Both the position numbers and the translations under genes were made by a program. From positions 124,001 through 188,000 of the forward strand of contig NZ_JAGIOF010000001.1 in the NCBI RefSeq assembly GCF_017876535.1: a stretch of DNA of 64,000 nucleotides. Reading direction: 5' to 3'. Below, piece by piece: positions 35,738 through 45,136 of the stretch (the first letter of the stretch is position 1; every line of letters starts with the position of its first letter). The stretch comes from Paeniglutamicibacter kerguelensis. GTDB lineage: Bacteria; Actinomycetota; Actinomycetes; Actinomycetales; Micrococcaceae. A model generated the notes under the pieces. That model was not told the origin of the DNA. It saw only the letters and a list, made by a program, of their open reading frames with translations, and searched no databases.

Positions 35738-37063
35738 ATGAATACTACACAGTTAGACAACGGCCAGCCGTCAGGGTGCCCGTTCTCCAAGCCCAAGGAC
35801 TTCATCCCTTGGGCACCTGAGTTCGTCCAGAACCCGTATCCCACCTTCAAATGGCTTCGCTCGCTTGGCCCTGTCGCCTATTCCGAAGCGATGGACTATT
35901 GGGTGGTCAATAGCCGCGACGCGATCAAGGAAATCCTGATGGACGAGGAGCGATTCTCCGCGAACCTCATGCTCAGCACCATGACGAAGTGGCCCGAGGA
36001 CGTTGCGCGGGAATTGGCCGCCGTGATCCCAGATCGTCCAATGCTCAAAGATCTTGATGGCGAGCCGCACGAGAAGGCCAGGCGTTTCCTTCGTTTCGCC
36101 TTTACACCCAGACGGCTCGAATGGATCCGCGAAGACGTCGAACGCATCGCCGACGATTGCCTGGATTCATTGTTCGCCGACGGTGACGGTTCCGGTGACA
36201 TTGTCCGGAGATTCACAGACATCGCACCCATTCGTGTGCTGATGAAGTTCTTGGGTATTCCCGATGACATGGGTGAGCAGATTCGGGCGTGGTCGCACAA
36301 CCGCGAGGACATGTTGCAGGGCAACCTCACCGAGGAAGAGCTGCGCGCCGGCGTACAGCCGTTGAAGGACTATTACGCATACGCACGTCAGCGTATCGAA
36401 GAGCTTGAAGCCAATCCGGGCGATGACTACATGAGCGAGGTCATCCAGCTGTGGAAGGAAGAACAGCCGGACAACGTTGTCTGGGATGACGTCCTCAACA
36501 TCCTGATGTCATTGATGAACGCCGGCCACGCAACAACGTCGGACCTGTTCGGCAACGGTCTGTGGGCGTTGCTGACCCACCGTGAACAGTGGGACAAGTT
36601 GTGCGCTGACCCGGATCTTGTCCCCGAGGCCATTGAGGAGATGCTGCGATGGGAAACCAGTGTTCCTGCGTGGCGGCGCAGGGCGCTTGTTGACCTTGAG
36701 ATCGAAGGCCACCATATTCCCGCGGGATCAAAGATGTTCCTGCTGCTTGGGTCGGGCAACCGGGACGAATCGGTGGTGTCCGACGGAGAGCTGTTCGACA
36801 TCGAACGCACCGACGGTCGCCAGTACCTGACATTCAGCGCGGGCGCCCACTACTGCTTGGGGCAATCGCTGGCCAAGCTTGAGCTCAACACGTTCTTCCG
36901 GCGGCTGGTCGCCCGGTATCCGCAACTCGAGCTGCGAGAGGGCTACGTTCCCGACTACCGCGTCAACGCGTTCCACCGCGGCCCGAATTCATTGCCGGTC
37001 GAGCTGGGACCGGAACCCCTCGTTGCCGGCGCCGGCGCTTTCGTGGAGAGGGATGCACGATGA
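35738..37063 (+). CDS. Cytochrome P450
   Basis: 441-residue soluble bacterial P450. The heme loop is FSAGAHYCLG with the axial thiolate Cys373, the K-helix ExxR is EEMLRW, and the I-helix reads NAGHATT (261-267). Most P450s have an acidic residue at the position of Ala265 before the conserved Thr266, so oxygen activation may differ. ATG 35738 has GGAGG upstream. The ferredoxin and reductase genes follow with 4-base overlaps, forming a complete class I electron chain. It presumably performs the first hydroxylation or demethylation of the island's substrate. Confidence 0.93.
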   Translation: MNTTQLDNGQPSGCPFSKPKDFIPWAPEFVQNPYPTFKWLRSLGPVAYSEAMDYWVVNSRDAIKEILMDEERFSANLMLSTMTKWPEDVARELAAVIPDRPMLKDLDGEPHEKARRFLRFAFTPRRLEWIREDVERIADDCLDSLFADGDGSGDIVRRFTDIAPIRVLMKFLGIPDDMGEQIRAWSHNREDMLQGNLTEEELRAGVQPLKDYYAYARQRIEELEANPGDDYMSEVIQLWKEEQPDNVVWDDVLNILMSLMNAGHATTSDLFGNGLWALLTHREQWDKLCADPDLVPEAIEEMLRWETSVPAWRRRALVDLEIEGHHIPAGSKMFLLLGSGNRDESVVSDGELFDIERTDGRQYLTFSAGAHYCLGQSLAKLELNTFFRRLVARYPQLELREGYVPDYRVNAFHRGPNSLPVELGPEPLVAGAGAFVERDAR

Positions 37064-37248
37064 AAGTAACGATCGATGGTTCCAAATGCGTCGGCGCCGG
37101 CAACTGTGAAGCGGACATGCACGACGTCTTCGAGGTCCAGGACGTAGGCCCGACCAAGGTGGTGGGCCAGCCCAAGGAAGATCGAAAGCGCCTGCTGGAA
37201 CTCGTCATCGGCAACTGCCCGGCCCGCGCGATTGGCCTCGGCTCATGA
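37060..37248 (+). CDS. 3Fe-4S ferredoxin
   Basis: 62-residue ferredoxin. Cluster ligands are C10, C16 and C53 (SKCVGAGNC ... GNCPARAI). The position that would be the second cysteine of a 4Fe-4S motif is Ala13, which indicates a 3Fe-4S cluster as in other actinobacterial P450 partners. It carries electrons from the adjacent reductase to the P450. Confidence 0.92.
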   Translation: MKVTIDGSKCVGAGNCEADMHDVFEVQDVGPTKVVGQPKEDRKRLLELVIGNCPARAIGLGS

Positions 37249-38453
37249 GAAGGTGCCTGATCGTTGGAGGGTCGGCGGCCGGGATGCGCGCAGCGGCTGA
37301 CCTGGTTGCCGGCGGCTACGACGGCAGCGTGACGGTGGTTGACGCGGATCCGCTCGCGCCGTACGACCGGACCGTGCTCTCGACCGGTGTCTTGACCGGT
37401 GCCAAAAAAGTAGAGGATGCCGTTCTCGACGTACCCGACGGTGTCGAGCTGTTGCGTGGTATCCGGGCGCACCAATTGGACACGGCGAACCGAACCGTCC
37501 GCACGAACGCCGGCGACCTGTCCTACACCGAGCTCGTCCTCGCGACGGGCGGCGTGGCATTCCTGCCGGACGCCTGGCGGGACATGGAGGGCATGTTCAC
37601 CGTGCGCAGCCTCGACGACGCGCAAGCACTGAGGGAAGCGGTCGGCCCGGATTCCCGCGTGGCTGTCGTCGGCGGTGGTGTCCTGGGCATGGAGATCGCA
37701 ACAAGTCTCGTCGAACTCTGCAGCCGGGTCGAGGTGATTGAAGCTGCGGGTCTTCCCCTCGGCCGGGTGCTTCCGGCCGAATTGGGACGGTTGCTGCGCG
37801 ATCGCGCGGCAAGCCATGGCGTGACTCTGACCTGCGGAGTTTCTGTTGAGTCCATGGACCTCACAGCCGGTGCAAGTCGGCTGACGCTCAGCGACGGCCG
37901 CCTCGTGACAGCCGATGTGGTGGTCGTTGCCTTGGGCAACCGGCCCGCGACGGGATGGCTCGCAGGCTCCGGCCTGACGATCGAGGACGGGGTGGTTTGC
38001 GACGGTTGGCTGAGGACCGGCGCGCCCGGGGTGTGGGCCGCCGGGGACCTCGCGCGGGTTCGGGACGGGGGCGCAGGTTCCGAGCGCTCCGAGCACTGGA
38101 CCCGAGCAGGTGAACACGGGGCCTACATCGCGCGGTCGATTCTCCTGGGCGAGGACGGGCCTGAATTCTCGGCTCTCTCCTACGTCTGGACGGACGTCCT
38201 CGGGACGCGGATCCAGGTTCTGGGGACGTTGGCGGCAGACCGGCTCGTGCTGGTCCGGAATATCGCTGACGACAAACAACTCGCGGTGCTCGCCGCGACG
38301 CCCGACGGTGCCGTATGCGGTGCAGCTGTCCTCGGGTGGCAGCGGCTGGCATTGTCGGTACGCCGGCAGATGAACCAGGGCGTCTCACTGGATGAGCTGC
38401 TCAGTTCCCTTCCACAGCATCGGCTCGACGAATCATCGATGTCCCATGCCTGA
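37245..38453 (+). CDS. FAD-dependent ferredoxin reductase
   Basis: 402-residue rubredoxin/putidaredoxin reductase-type flavoprotein with FAD loop IVGGSAAGMRAA at the N-terminus, NAD loop VVGGGVLGMEIA in the middle, and the second FAD contact VWAAGDLARV. Third gene of the P450 operon, overlapping the ferredoxin stop; supplies NAD(P)H electrons to the 3Fe-4S ferredoxin. Confidence 0.92.
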   Translation: MRRCLIVGGSAAGMRAAADLVAGGYDGSVTVVDADPLAPYDRTVLSTGVLTGAKKVEDAVLDVPDGVELLRGIRAHQLDTANRTVRTNAGDLSYTELVLATGGVAFLPDAWRDMEGMFTVRSLDDAQALREAVGPDSRVAVVGGGVLGMEIATSLVELCSRVEVIEAAGLPLGRVLPAELGRLLRDRAASHGVTLTCGVSVESMDLTAGASRLTLSDGRLVTADVVVVALGNRPATGWLAGSGLTIEDGVVCDGWLRTGAPGVWAAGDLARVRDGGAGSERSEHWTRAGEHGAYIARSILLGEDGPEFSALSYVWTDVLGTRIQVLGTLAADRLVLVRNIADDKQLAVLAATPDGAVCGAAVLGWQRLALSVRRQMNQGVSLDELLSSLPQHRLDESSMSHA

Positions 38454-38457
38454 CCGT

Positions 38458-38505
38458 CATCAACTGGCGGGCAACGGCGCTCCGTGCATTGCCCGCCAGT
38501 TGATG
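38458..38505 (+). terminator. Terminator of the P450 operon
   Basis: Perfect 17-bp inverted repeat (38458-38474 and 38489-38505) with a 14-base loop, five bases after the reductase stop codon. Confidence 0.8.
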
Positions 38506-38603
38506 AAGGCCCCGGGGACATCGTCGACACAGGCCTTTCCGCTATGCCGCTTGTCGAAGCTCGTTGGCCCCTGCCGGGGTGCGCTGCGCTCAGGGGCGCA
38601 AGC

Positions 38604-39359
38604 GTGACGCCCGAACTCAGCCTGGGACTCGCGGCGCTGGGAACCTTTTTCGGCGCCGCCATGCAACGCGTGACCGGCTTGGGGTTTGCGCTCGTCAGCG
38701 TCCCGTTCCTGATGCTCTCGCTCGGACCACGGGAGGGCGTATTGCTCGCCAACCTCCTGGGACTGTGCACCTGCATTGTTGTCGCCGTGACGACGTGGCA
38801 GAACATCTGCTGGCGCAGAACCCTCACACTGATACTTGGTGCGGCAGTCGGCATACAGCTCGGCGCATGGACGTCGCTGGCCATTCCTGCTCCGTACCTG
38901 ATGATCGCGACCTCCGCCATGGTGCTCGTTTCGTTGTCACTGGTGAGTGGTGCTTCGACCCGGGTCACTCAGGCCTTGGAGGCGTCGGCGACCGGATGGC
39001 AGTGGAAGTCCCGCGTGCTCGCCGGCACGATATCGGGCTTCATGAACGCAGCAGCCGGGATCGGAGGCCCGCCTGTCGTGGTGTTCGGGAAAGCCGTGAG
39101 GTGGCCTCAGATGTCCTTCGTGGCCTCCTTGCAGGCCTACTTCATCGTGCTCAACGCCATGGCGCTCGCCACGAAGGGCATGCCGGCGTTGCACTGGGCC
39201 ACAGTGGTCACGGTCCTCGCCAGCCTTGCAGTTGGCGTGGGTACCGGGTTTCTCCTGCACCGGCGGATTCCGCAGGCAATCGCCTTGCGATTCACCGTCT
39301 GGGTTGCCGCACTGGGCTCGCTGGCCGTGGGGATCCGGGGACTGCTCCTGATTCTGTGA
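38604..39359 (+). CDS. TSUP (TauE/SafE) family membrane transporter
   Basis: 251 residues with about eight membrane helices in two similar halves (GLAALGTFFGAAMQRVTGLG and FMNAAAGIGGPPVVVFGKAV carry the family's glycine-rich repeats). GTG 38604 follows AGGGG seven bases upstream. The family exports or imports sulfonates, sulfite or organic acids. It lies after the P450 terminator and may or may not belong to the island. Confidence 0.83.
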   Translation: MTPELSLGLAALGTFFGAAMQRVTGLGFALVSVPFLMLSLGPREGVLLANLLGLCTCIVVAVTTWQNICWRRTLTLILGAAVGIQLGAWTSLAIPAPYLMIATSAMVLVSLSLVSGASTRVTQALEASATGWQWKSRVLAGTISGFMNAAAGIGGPPVVVFGKAVRWPQMSFVASLQAYFIVLNAMALATKGMPALHWATVVTVLASLAVGVGTGFLLHRRIPQAIALRFTVWVAALGSLAVGIRGLLLIL

Positions 39360-39835
39360 CGAGCGCCGCTGGCTTGATGGGCTGCGACATCACAACGTCA
39401 GGCCCGCGGACCCGGGATCGTCGTGGCCCGACTCGGCCGCGACAACGAGACGAAGTTCGTTACCAGCTGACATCCGGCAGATTACTTTCCCGCTTGCCCA
39501 AGTGCGGAGCTGGGTAGGACGACCCACGTACGAAAGAAACTTGGGGACGACCTGAGTGGTCTGTGGACTCCTGCCTCAAATATCGGGAATCCCGAAGCCT
39601 ATCTGTCCGTTTGGGGAAGCCTGAGCGGGACGGCGCGCCCCTTCTGGTAGTTCCTGGGCCTTGAGTAGACCTGTGGCGATGAACGCTTTACGGTAGATCT
39701 CTTTGATGACGGGTTACTTGCGGGCCGCATTTGAGGTCCAGGACGAGTGCTTTGGGCTTGGCCAGACACTGGCTTGAAGCAGCGCCAGGCAGTCACGCAG
39801 TTGCACCTGGCACGCAGCCCTGACATGCTTCGGAA
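39360..39835. other. Gene-free stretch
   Basis: About 475 bases. The minus strand around 39600-39720 reads VIKEIYRKAFIATGLLKAQE, which looks protein-like and might be a worn transposase end, but no frame longer than about 35 codons is convincing. Confidence 0.4.
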
Positions 39836-40621
39836 ATGACGACCCGGGAGAGATACCTCCAGGCCTATGATGAACAACTACGAACCGATGCGGAAACACC
39901 AGGGGCACTGAGTGTGGCACGCTTGGGCCCATTGCGTTTGGCCACATTTGCCGGTGGTCTCGGTTTTGTCACCTACAGAGATTTGGGTGACACGGCGGCA
40001 CACGGTTTGCCCGGCTTGGTGACTGGCGCAATCGAGCATTTCCTTACCGATCCCGAGATTGACAAGATTTTGTGGAAGGTGCGCCACCACGACAGGAACC
40101 CAGGGCTGGCCAAAGCTCTCATGCAGCAGGGCTTCTCCCCCGGGGATGAAGAGTCCATCATGGTGGGGCCGCTAGAAGGGCTGTGCGCCAGTGTCCCGGA
40201 GCCCGAGGGGGTGTCTCTGAGGCGGGTCACTTCTGAGGCCGATGTCAGAGCCGCGTGCGCCATGACTGACGAAGCCTTTGGTGAGCCCACTGACTCGCGC
40301 ACCGCCGACGCCATGCTGGATCGCTTGGCGCGGAAGGACGGCATGGAGCTCTGGGTGGCCGAAGCTGATGGCAGGATTGTCAGCAGTGGGCGGCTTGAAC
40401 CCGTGCCTGAGAGCGAATTTGCCGGCATCTGGGGTGGCGCCACCCTGAGTGCCTATCGCGGGCACGGAATCTACCGGGCGCTGACTGCTGCCCGTGCCCG
40501 CTCGGCTATCGCCCACGGAAAGACCCTTGCCCACAGTGAATCAACCGAGTTTTCTCGCCCGATTCTGGAGCAATCCGGTCTACTCAGAATTTCCACCAAT
40601 ACCCCCTACTGGCGGAAGTAG
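39836..40621 (+). CDS. GNAT-family N-acetyltransferase
   Basis: 261 residues. The C-terminal half is a GNAT fold with acetyl-CoA loop SAYRGHGIYRALTAARA; the N-terminal half (residues 1-110) is a second, degenerate GNAT-like lobe. Substrate unknown. Stand-alone gene. Confidence 0.8.
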   Translation: MTTRERYLQAYDEQLRTDAETPGALSVARLGPLRLATFAGGLGFVTYRDLGDTAAHGLPGLVTGAIEHFLTDPEIDKILWKVRHHDRNPGLAKALMQQGFSPGDEESIMVGPLEGLCASVPEPEGVSLRRVTSEADVRAACAMTDEAFGEPTDSRTADAMLDRLARKDGMELWVAEADGRIVSSGRLEPVPESEFAGIWGGATLSAYRGHGIYRALTAARARSAIAHGKTLAHSESTEFSRPILEQSGLLRISTNTPYWRK

Positions 40622-41029
40622 GATCGCATGACCAGGGGCCTCTGCCTAAGAGAATGGGTCGCATCGGAAACCAACAACCATGAGCCGCTAACCAGGCATG
40701 GGCATGGAAGGATTGGACTTCGCCATTCTGCGCCATGTCTCCGAAGCGGCGGGAAGCCATGAATAGGTTGTCGCAGGTGCTGGCTAGCGTATTTCTTATA
40801 CGCGCATGTTTAGCGGCATGCGGTGGACCCAACGACGGATCAGAAGCAGCAAGACTGCGCTGACCGCTGCCTGTCCACATGGGGAACGCTCACCGGACCT
40901 GACCGCCTGAGTTGGTGCGACGTGCAGGCGATGCCGGATATTCCGGGTAGTCGCCGCCGATGTCGCACCTGGCCATTTGTCCGCCTGTCGGCATAGGCTC
41001 GGGATTAAACCCATCAGCGATAGGAACCC
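40622..41029. other. Gene-free stretch
   Basis: About 400 bases with no supportable coding frame, no strong hairpin and no recognised repeat. The last 100 bases should hold the promoter of the lipoprotein gene. Confidence 0.5.
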
Positions 41030-41650
41030 ATGAAGAAGATCGCCGTTTCCGCAGCCTTGCTGTTTGGTGTGCTTGGACTGGCCGGGTGCACCGGTGTCCC
41101 GGTGGCGGCCCCGGAAACGGGAGAAGCATCCCCGAATGCCGTCGAGGTAAAGAATGTGCCAGCGGAGACCGGCGCCCCGGTTGTTGATATCCCAGCCGCA
41201 AAAGCCGCGGCCATCGAATCAGGTCGCCCCGAAGCCGCGTGGGACAAAAACTGTGTCGCATGGGAAATGCCGGAAGCTGACACGAAGGGGCAAGCGTGGG
41301 CGAACGAAATGGGTGTGGCATGGCTCGACTCACTCGATGCCGGTTGCCCGGATGCAATCACGTTTCCGGATTACTATGTTGATTCGTGGGAGCCCGGAGC
41401 GCCGGGAGAGTTGACCCTCATCGTTGACAGCGCCATCAACAAGATTGAATTCAGCGGAGAGTCCGGCAATCTTAATAGGGTCGCATTCGACTTCATCTGT
41501 GAGCTGTACCGCGACAAGCCGGAACTTTCCAAGGTCGTGGCCGCCACCGACGACGGAAAGTGGAAAGAGACGGTAACCCGCAAGGATCTTGAAGATCGCG
41601 AAGCACGGGGTTTCATGGACCTCGCCTCCGACGCCGATTGCCGCATATAG
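41030..41650 (+). CDS. Lipoprotein of unknown function
   Basis: 206 residues with a lipoprotein signal peptide MKKIAVSAALLFGVLGLAGC (lipobox LAGC, Cys20 lipidated). The mature part is Ala/Pro-rich for 40 residues and then a small globular domain with cysteines. No family recognised. It would be anchored on the outer face of the membrane. ATG 41030 is preceded by TAGGAA. A transposon-end-like repeat begins 25 bases after the stop. Confidence 0.78.
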   Translation: MKKIAVSAALLFGVLGLAGCTGVPVAAPETGEASPNAVEVKNVPAETGAPVVDIPAAKAAAIESGRPEAAWDKNCVAWEMPEADTKGQAWANEMGVAWLDSLDAGCPDAITFPDYYVDSWEPGAPGELTLIVDSAINKIEFSGESGNLNRVAFDFICELYRDKPELSKVVAATDDGKWKETVTRKDLEDREARGFMDLASDADCRI

Positions 41651-41674
41651 TCCAGATTGCTAGTTCATGGGAAG

Positions 41675-41722
41675 TGTCGTTTTCCGAAGGCGACTGCGCT
41701 GACTGTCCAAACTCCTATGCAT
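41675..41722 (+). repeat. Tn402/Tn5053-like two-unit terminal repeat, copy 1
   Basis: First unit 41675-41699 begins TGTCGTTTTCCGAAGGCGAC and ends CTGCGC; spacer TGACTG; second, more divergent unit 41706-41722 (TCCAAACTCCTATGCAT). Homology to copy 5 continues to 41750. Confidence 0.65.
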
Positions 41723-41829
41723 TGCGATTATGCGTTCGCAGGAGGAACGGCCTACGGCCAATTACGAGGGGAGCGAAACGGCTCTGAGATGCTAGACCGA
41801 CTTCTGGGGATCGAACTACGCTGGTCACC

Positions 41830-42216
41830 ATGACGGCCTTAATCTCTCACACGTCCTTCGACAGCCTTGATGCCTTCGCCCAGTCGGTGTTTTGGGGCGC
41901 TGTCCTCGGTTTCCTCGAAGACCCTGAGGACCCCAACGAAGCCGGTGACGGAGAGTGCATGATCTTCTCGGAAGACGGTACCCGGCGACTGTTGTTCATC
42001 GAGGTTCCGGACGCCAAACAGGTCAAGAACCGCGTGCACTTGGACCTGAAACCGGCCGAAGGCACCCGTGACCAGGAACTCGATCGACTGCTGGGGTTGG
42101 GAGCCCGCGAAGTCGCCGACCGACGCCGGGCGGACGGGTCGGGATGGGTGGTCCTTGCCGATCCCGAGGGCAACGAATTCTGCATTCTGCGCAGTGATGC
42201 CGAGCGACAGGGATAA
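41830..42216 (+). CDS. Glyoxalase-like domain protein
   Basis: 128-residue VOC-superfamily protein with one vicinal-oxygen-chelate repeat pair: FWGAVLGFLEDP, RLLFIEVPDAKQVKNRVHLD and WVVLADPEGNEFCIL are the usual landmarks. Such stand-alone proteins are often antibiotic-binding or isomerase-like, but no function can be assigned. It sits between repeat copies 1 and 2. Confidence 0.82.
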   Translation: MTALISHTSFDSLDAFAQSVFWGAVLGFLEDPEDPNEAGDGECMIFSEDGTRRLLFIEVPDAKQVKNRVHLDLKPAEGTRDQELDRLLGLGAREVADRRRADGSGWVVLADPEGNEFCILRSDAERQG

Positions 42217-42592
42217 AGAGGGAGCGCCTGAAACCGCCCTGGAGAGGAACCTCTTGCGGGACAACTACCCGACCTAGATCCCGTTTTGGATGCCGCTCGA
42301 GCAGATTGTTGGACCCCGGCCGGTGACGGTAACAGCACTGCGCGAGATGCAGCTATTTTGCCAATAGTTGTATGCCTGCGGGCGCACGGGAGGAGCCGTG
42401 CCACCGTTGCGGTACCTTGGGCAAACGTGTCGCATGCATGAACCGCTCGTCGCATGCCTGCCCGCGGCGCCGGCGGCCGAGGTGGTCAGCCTGCACTCAA
42501 GGGGTGGGCCTGAAATACGCGGTCCGTGTGGCTGCGCAGATTGGATGGGTCGTTGCCGCGACCACGATGCCGGGTCGCGGGACGCCGGCGGC
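42217..42592. other. Gene-free stretch
   Basis: About 375 bases between convergent small genes; no coding frame or structured element seen. Confidence 0.45.
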
Positions 42593-42955
42593 CTATTGCC
42601 TGTCGGCGTCGATTTCGCGCACATGTACGCGAACAAGGTCCTCGACCAGGGCGCTGGGCAGGGTCTTCTCCAGCGTGAATTGGATCGCGTGTTCGGTGGT
42701 CTTGTAGTCCGTGAGCTTGTCCCTCAGCTCCTCGATCGCCCATGAGGAGGGGTAGAAGCTCATGTGCTTCTTGGAGGCGGTGAAGTACACCAGTGCCCGG
42801 TTCCTGTACTTGAGCGTCGGCATCCCGTAACTGATGGTCTCTTCGGTGCCCGGCACGAGTCGTGTGACGAGCGCGCGGATCCGTTCGAGTTCTGCCCGGC
42901 ATGCGGGGTCGAGCGCATTGAGATACTCTTCGACGCTTGTCGCTTTTTCACCCAT
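42593..42955 (-). CDS. DUF1801 (YdhG-like) protein
   Basis: 120 residues: VEEYLNALDPACRAELERIR, VPGTEETISYGMPTLKY and the FTASKKHMSFYP segment are characteristic of DUF1801. Members are small alpha/beta proteins related to iron chaperone frataxin folds; role unknown. Its start faces repeat copy 2, 21 bases away. Confidence 0.85.
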   Translation of the reverse strand: MGEKATSVEEYLNALDPACRAELERIRALVTRLVPGTEETISYGMPTLKYRNRALVYFTASKKHMSFYPSSWAIEELRDKLTDYKTTEHAIQFTLEKTLPSALVEDLVRVHVREIDADRQ

Positions 42956-42975
42956 GGCACGAGTGTAGCGCTGGC

Positions 42976-43026
42976 TGTCGTTTTCCGAAGGCGACTGCAC
43001 TGACTGTTGTCCAAAGCCCTTTGCGC
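42976..43026 (+). repeat. Tn402/Tn5053-like two-unit terminal repeat, copy 2
   Basis: First unit 42976-43000 is the best match to the Tn402 integron-end repeat as I remember it (22 of 25 positions). Second unit about 43010-43026 (TCCAAAGCCCTTTGCGC). Confidence 0.72.
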
Positions 43027-43212
43027 CGCCCTGGTCGTGGTCACCCAGACCCTGGTCGAACTCATCGGCATGATCCTCTACGTCCGGTTCCTCCTAGTGA
43101 TCATCCGCAACGAACACAGACGCCAACCGGCCTGTTCCTACGAATTCGCCAGACCACGGGTGCGGCCACCTGGTGTGGCCTTCAAGCCGGGTCGAAGGTT
43201 CACCGTTGAAGG

Positions 43213-43300
43213 CATGGAAATCCTGCTGGTCTTCGAAGTCGGTCAACGCACCGGAGTGCCGGCCAGCACCATGCGCCACTACGAGGGCACGGGGTGATCG
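43213..43300 (+). pseudogene. MerR-family regulator, N-terminal fragment
   Basis: Reads FEVGQRTGVPASTMRHYEGT, the start of a MerR winged helix, then shifts frame (GVIGPA continues in the next frame) and stops being recognisable. No downstream effector domain follows. Confidence 0.6.
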
Positions 43301-43897
43301 GGCCGGCCCACAGTGCCTCCTGTCGGCCACCATGCATTGCCTATCGGGGTGCAGGAAGCCGTGCGGCCGGAGTTCGCGGCACCAGGTGCACGGATCAGCG
43401 CCCCGCGGTCCGGCACGGGGTGGCACCCAGGGAAGATTCGGCCCTCGGTCCGAGCCGAGTCCGTTCAATCGCGCATGCCTCGTCGCCACCTATGGAACGG
43501 TCCGGGAACGCCAGCGAGGGCCCGGGCTTGGGGGACCCGGGACCCTCGCCGGCGCCGCCATGGTGGTGCGGCGCTGAACCCGAAATCCGCGGGCGGGGGA
43601 ACCCGAAAATCAGGTCATTCGGCTTTCCCCGTGGGCCCGGGGTACCGCCTTCGCAAACCCCACGCCGACATGGAATCCCAGGTTCAGCCGTGGAACGATT
43701 GTCCCGGCCAAACCCTGCAAAAAGCTTTGAAGCTCCAGGAGCCTGGTTTCCAGCGCCAGGTGCCGCAAGGCTGGACACCGTCGTCTGCAGTTGTTCGTGT
43801 GTCCGGTATGGCCAGTCGGCCGTCCGCCCCGGACCCTGCCCCTTGGTGGATGTCCGCCGGACACCGTTCCACCGGGATCCCTATCGTTGCAGCGGCG
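43301..43897. other. Gene-free stretch
   Basis: About 600 GC-rich bases. Frames run open by composition only; none shows domain-like sequence. It is flanked by fragments on both sides, suggesting decay. Confidence 0.45.
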
Positions 43898-44150
43898 CTA
43901 GGTTCGCGGGCGGGCATTCTGGCGCAGGAAGACCGTGCACACCACGGCGATGACAGCGATGAGGAAGGCGAGCGTCCCCAGCCCAGCGGCGAGGCCAACG
44001 GTCGTGGCGACGGCGCCGACGATCAGCGGTCCGCCCGCGTCGCCGGCCTCCCGGCCGAGTTCCGCCGATCCCATGGTGCGCCCGATCCGTTCCGGCGGGG
44101 TGGTGGCGGCGAGGTGGGCGAAGCCCAGGACCGCGATGGGCGGTCTGCTC
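43898..44150 (-). pseudogene. MFS transporter, C-terminal fragment
   Basis: The minus strand reads the last two helices of an MFS exporter: ERIGRTMGSAELGREAGDAG, then GPLIVGAVATTVGLAAGLGT and FLIAVIAVVCTVFLR, with a normal stop. The upstream 350 codons expected for the family are absent. Confidence 0.7.
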
Positions 44151-44470
44151 TGCTGATCTCGAATGTGGTCCAGCGTCCAGCTTCCGGGGTCGGAGTTGGC
44201 GACCCCGGCGGCGCAGCCCCGCCTCGCCCAAGGGGCCTCATGCCTCGGCCCTGACCCGCTCCGCTCGCCTGTAGTCAACCGCAACCACGGACCAGGCGCC
44301 ACGACATCACTCCCAGCGGATGATGCGGCCGCGGGCCTCAAGGACGGAGACTGGACTCACCATACAAGGCCGACCACACAAGGCCATGAGTCCGCGGATC
44401 CTCCGGACGGCTCGTGCCGTCCCTGGTCCACGGAGAACGCTGAAGGAACCCCAAGTAAGAGAGGCCCACC
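44151..44470. other. Gene-free stretch
   Basis: About 320 bases between the MFS fragment and the next gene. It should hold the promoter of the 44471-46788 operon; no clear -35/-10 pair or palindrome stood out. Confidence 0.4.
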
Positions 44471-45136
44471 ATGGCTCCCGCGCAGGAGGAACGCACACTC
44501 GCCGTTGACGCGAAGGATCTTCGCAGAAAGCACCACGCCGAGATCGTCGTGTTCACCAAGGACGAGGAAGGGCCCGGCGGTTCTGGCATGCTGTACAACA
44601 CCATTAGCTTGACCGACGAGGTCCCGGACGAAGAGTTCGACGCCGATGTGGTCTGGATGAACGGCCCTCGCCGCTGCGTGCTGGACCGCCTCAAGATAAC
44701 GGTTCCGGACAACGGGAAGACCACCATGGTGGGCCCCATCCCCATGCAGACGATCGGCACCATGCGCTTGCCCGACCTGAACGGGTTCCTCGCCAGCGAG
44801 AAGCCTCCCTACACCGAAATGACGGTGGGGCGAAGCACTGAGGAGTTCTTCAGCGCCGGCCAGCAGGTGTACCAATTGGTCTCCCCCTCCGGGGACGTCT
44901 GCTGCATGTACAGTGCTTCCCTGAAGGTCGACCCGGACAACACCCCGGACAGGATCGCCACGCTTGGTGAACGGTTGAACCAGCCCGAGGGGTGGGAGTA
45001 CCGGGCTCCCACGCTCGAGAAAGACCTGGTTGTGCGCGCACTTCGCGGCGGCGCCTCCCTGCATCTAGCTGCTTCCCCGGTACCACCCGGAGAAATCGGC
45101 CACACCAGCATGCGGAACATGGAGGTAGCGATATGA
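44471..45136 (+). CDS. Hypothetical protein, 221 residues
   Basis: Soluble protein without signal peptide. The C-terminal half (QVYQLVSPSGDVCCMYSASL ... GERLNQPEGWEYRAPTLEKD) has regular alternating beta character. I do not recognise a domain. First gene of an operon with a membrane protein (ATGA overlap) and a cation/proton antiporter, so a role in ion homeostasis is possible. Confidence 0.75.
   Translation: MAPAQEERTLAVDAKDLRRKHHAEIVVFTKDEEGPGGSGMLYNTISLTDEVPDEEFDADVVWMNGPRRCVLDRLKITVPDNGKTTMVGPIPMQTIGTMRLPDLNGFLASEKPPYTEMTVGRSTEEFFSAGQQVYQLVSPSGDVCCMYSASLKVDPDNTPDRIATLGERLNQPEGWEYRAPTLEKDLVVRALRGGASLHLAASPVPPGEIGHTSMRNMEVAI

Noticed and set aside
43313..44254. A 313-codon plus-strand frame in the decayed region
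   Set aside because: No domain, no ribosome site, and it runs antisense through the recognisable MFS fragment. Open only because of base composition.
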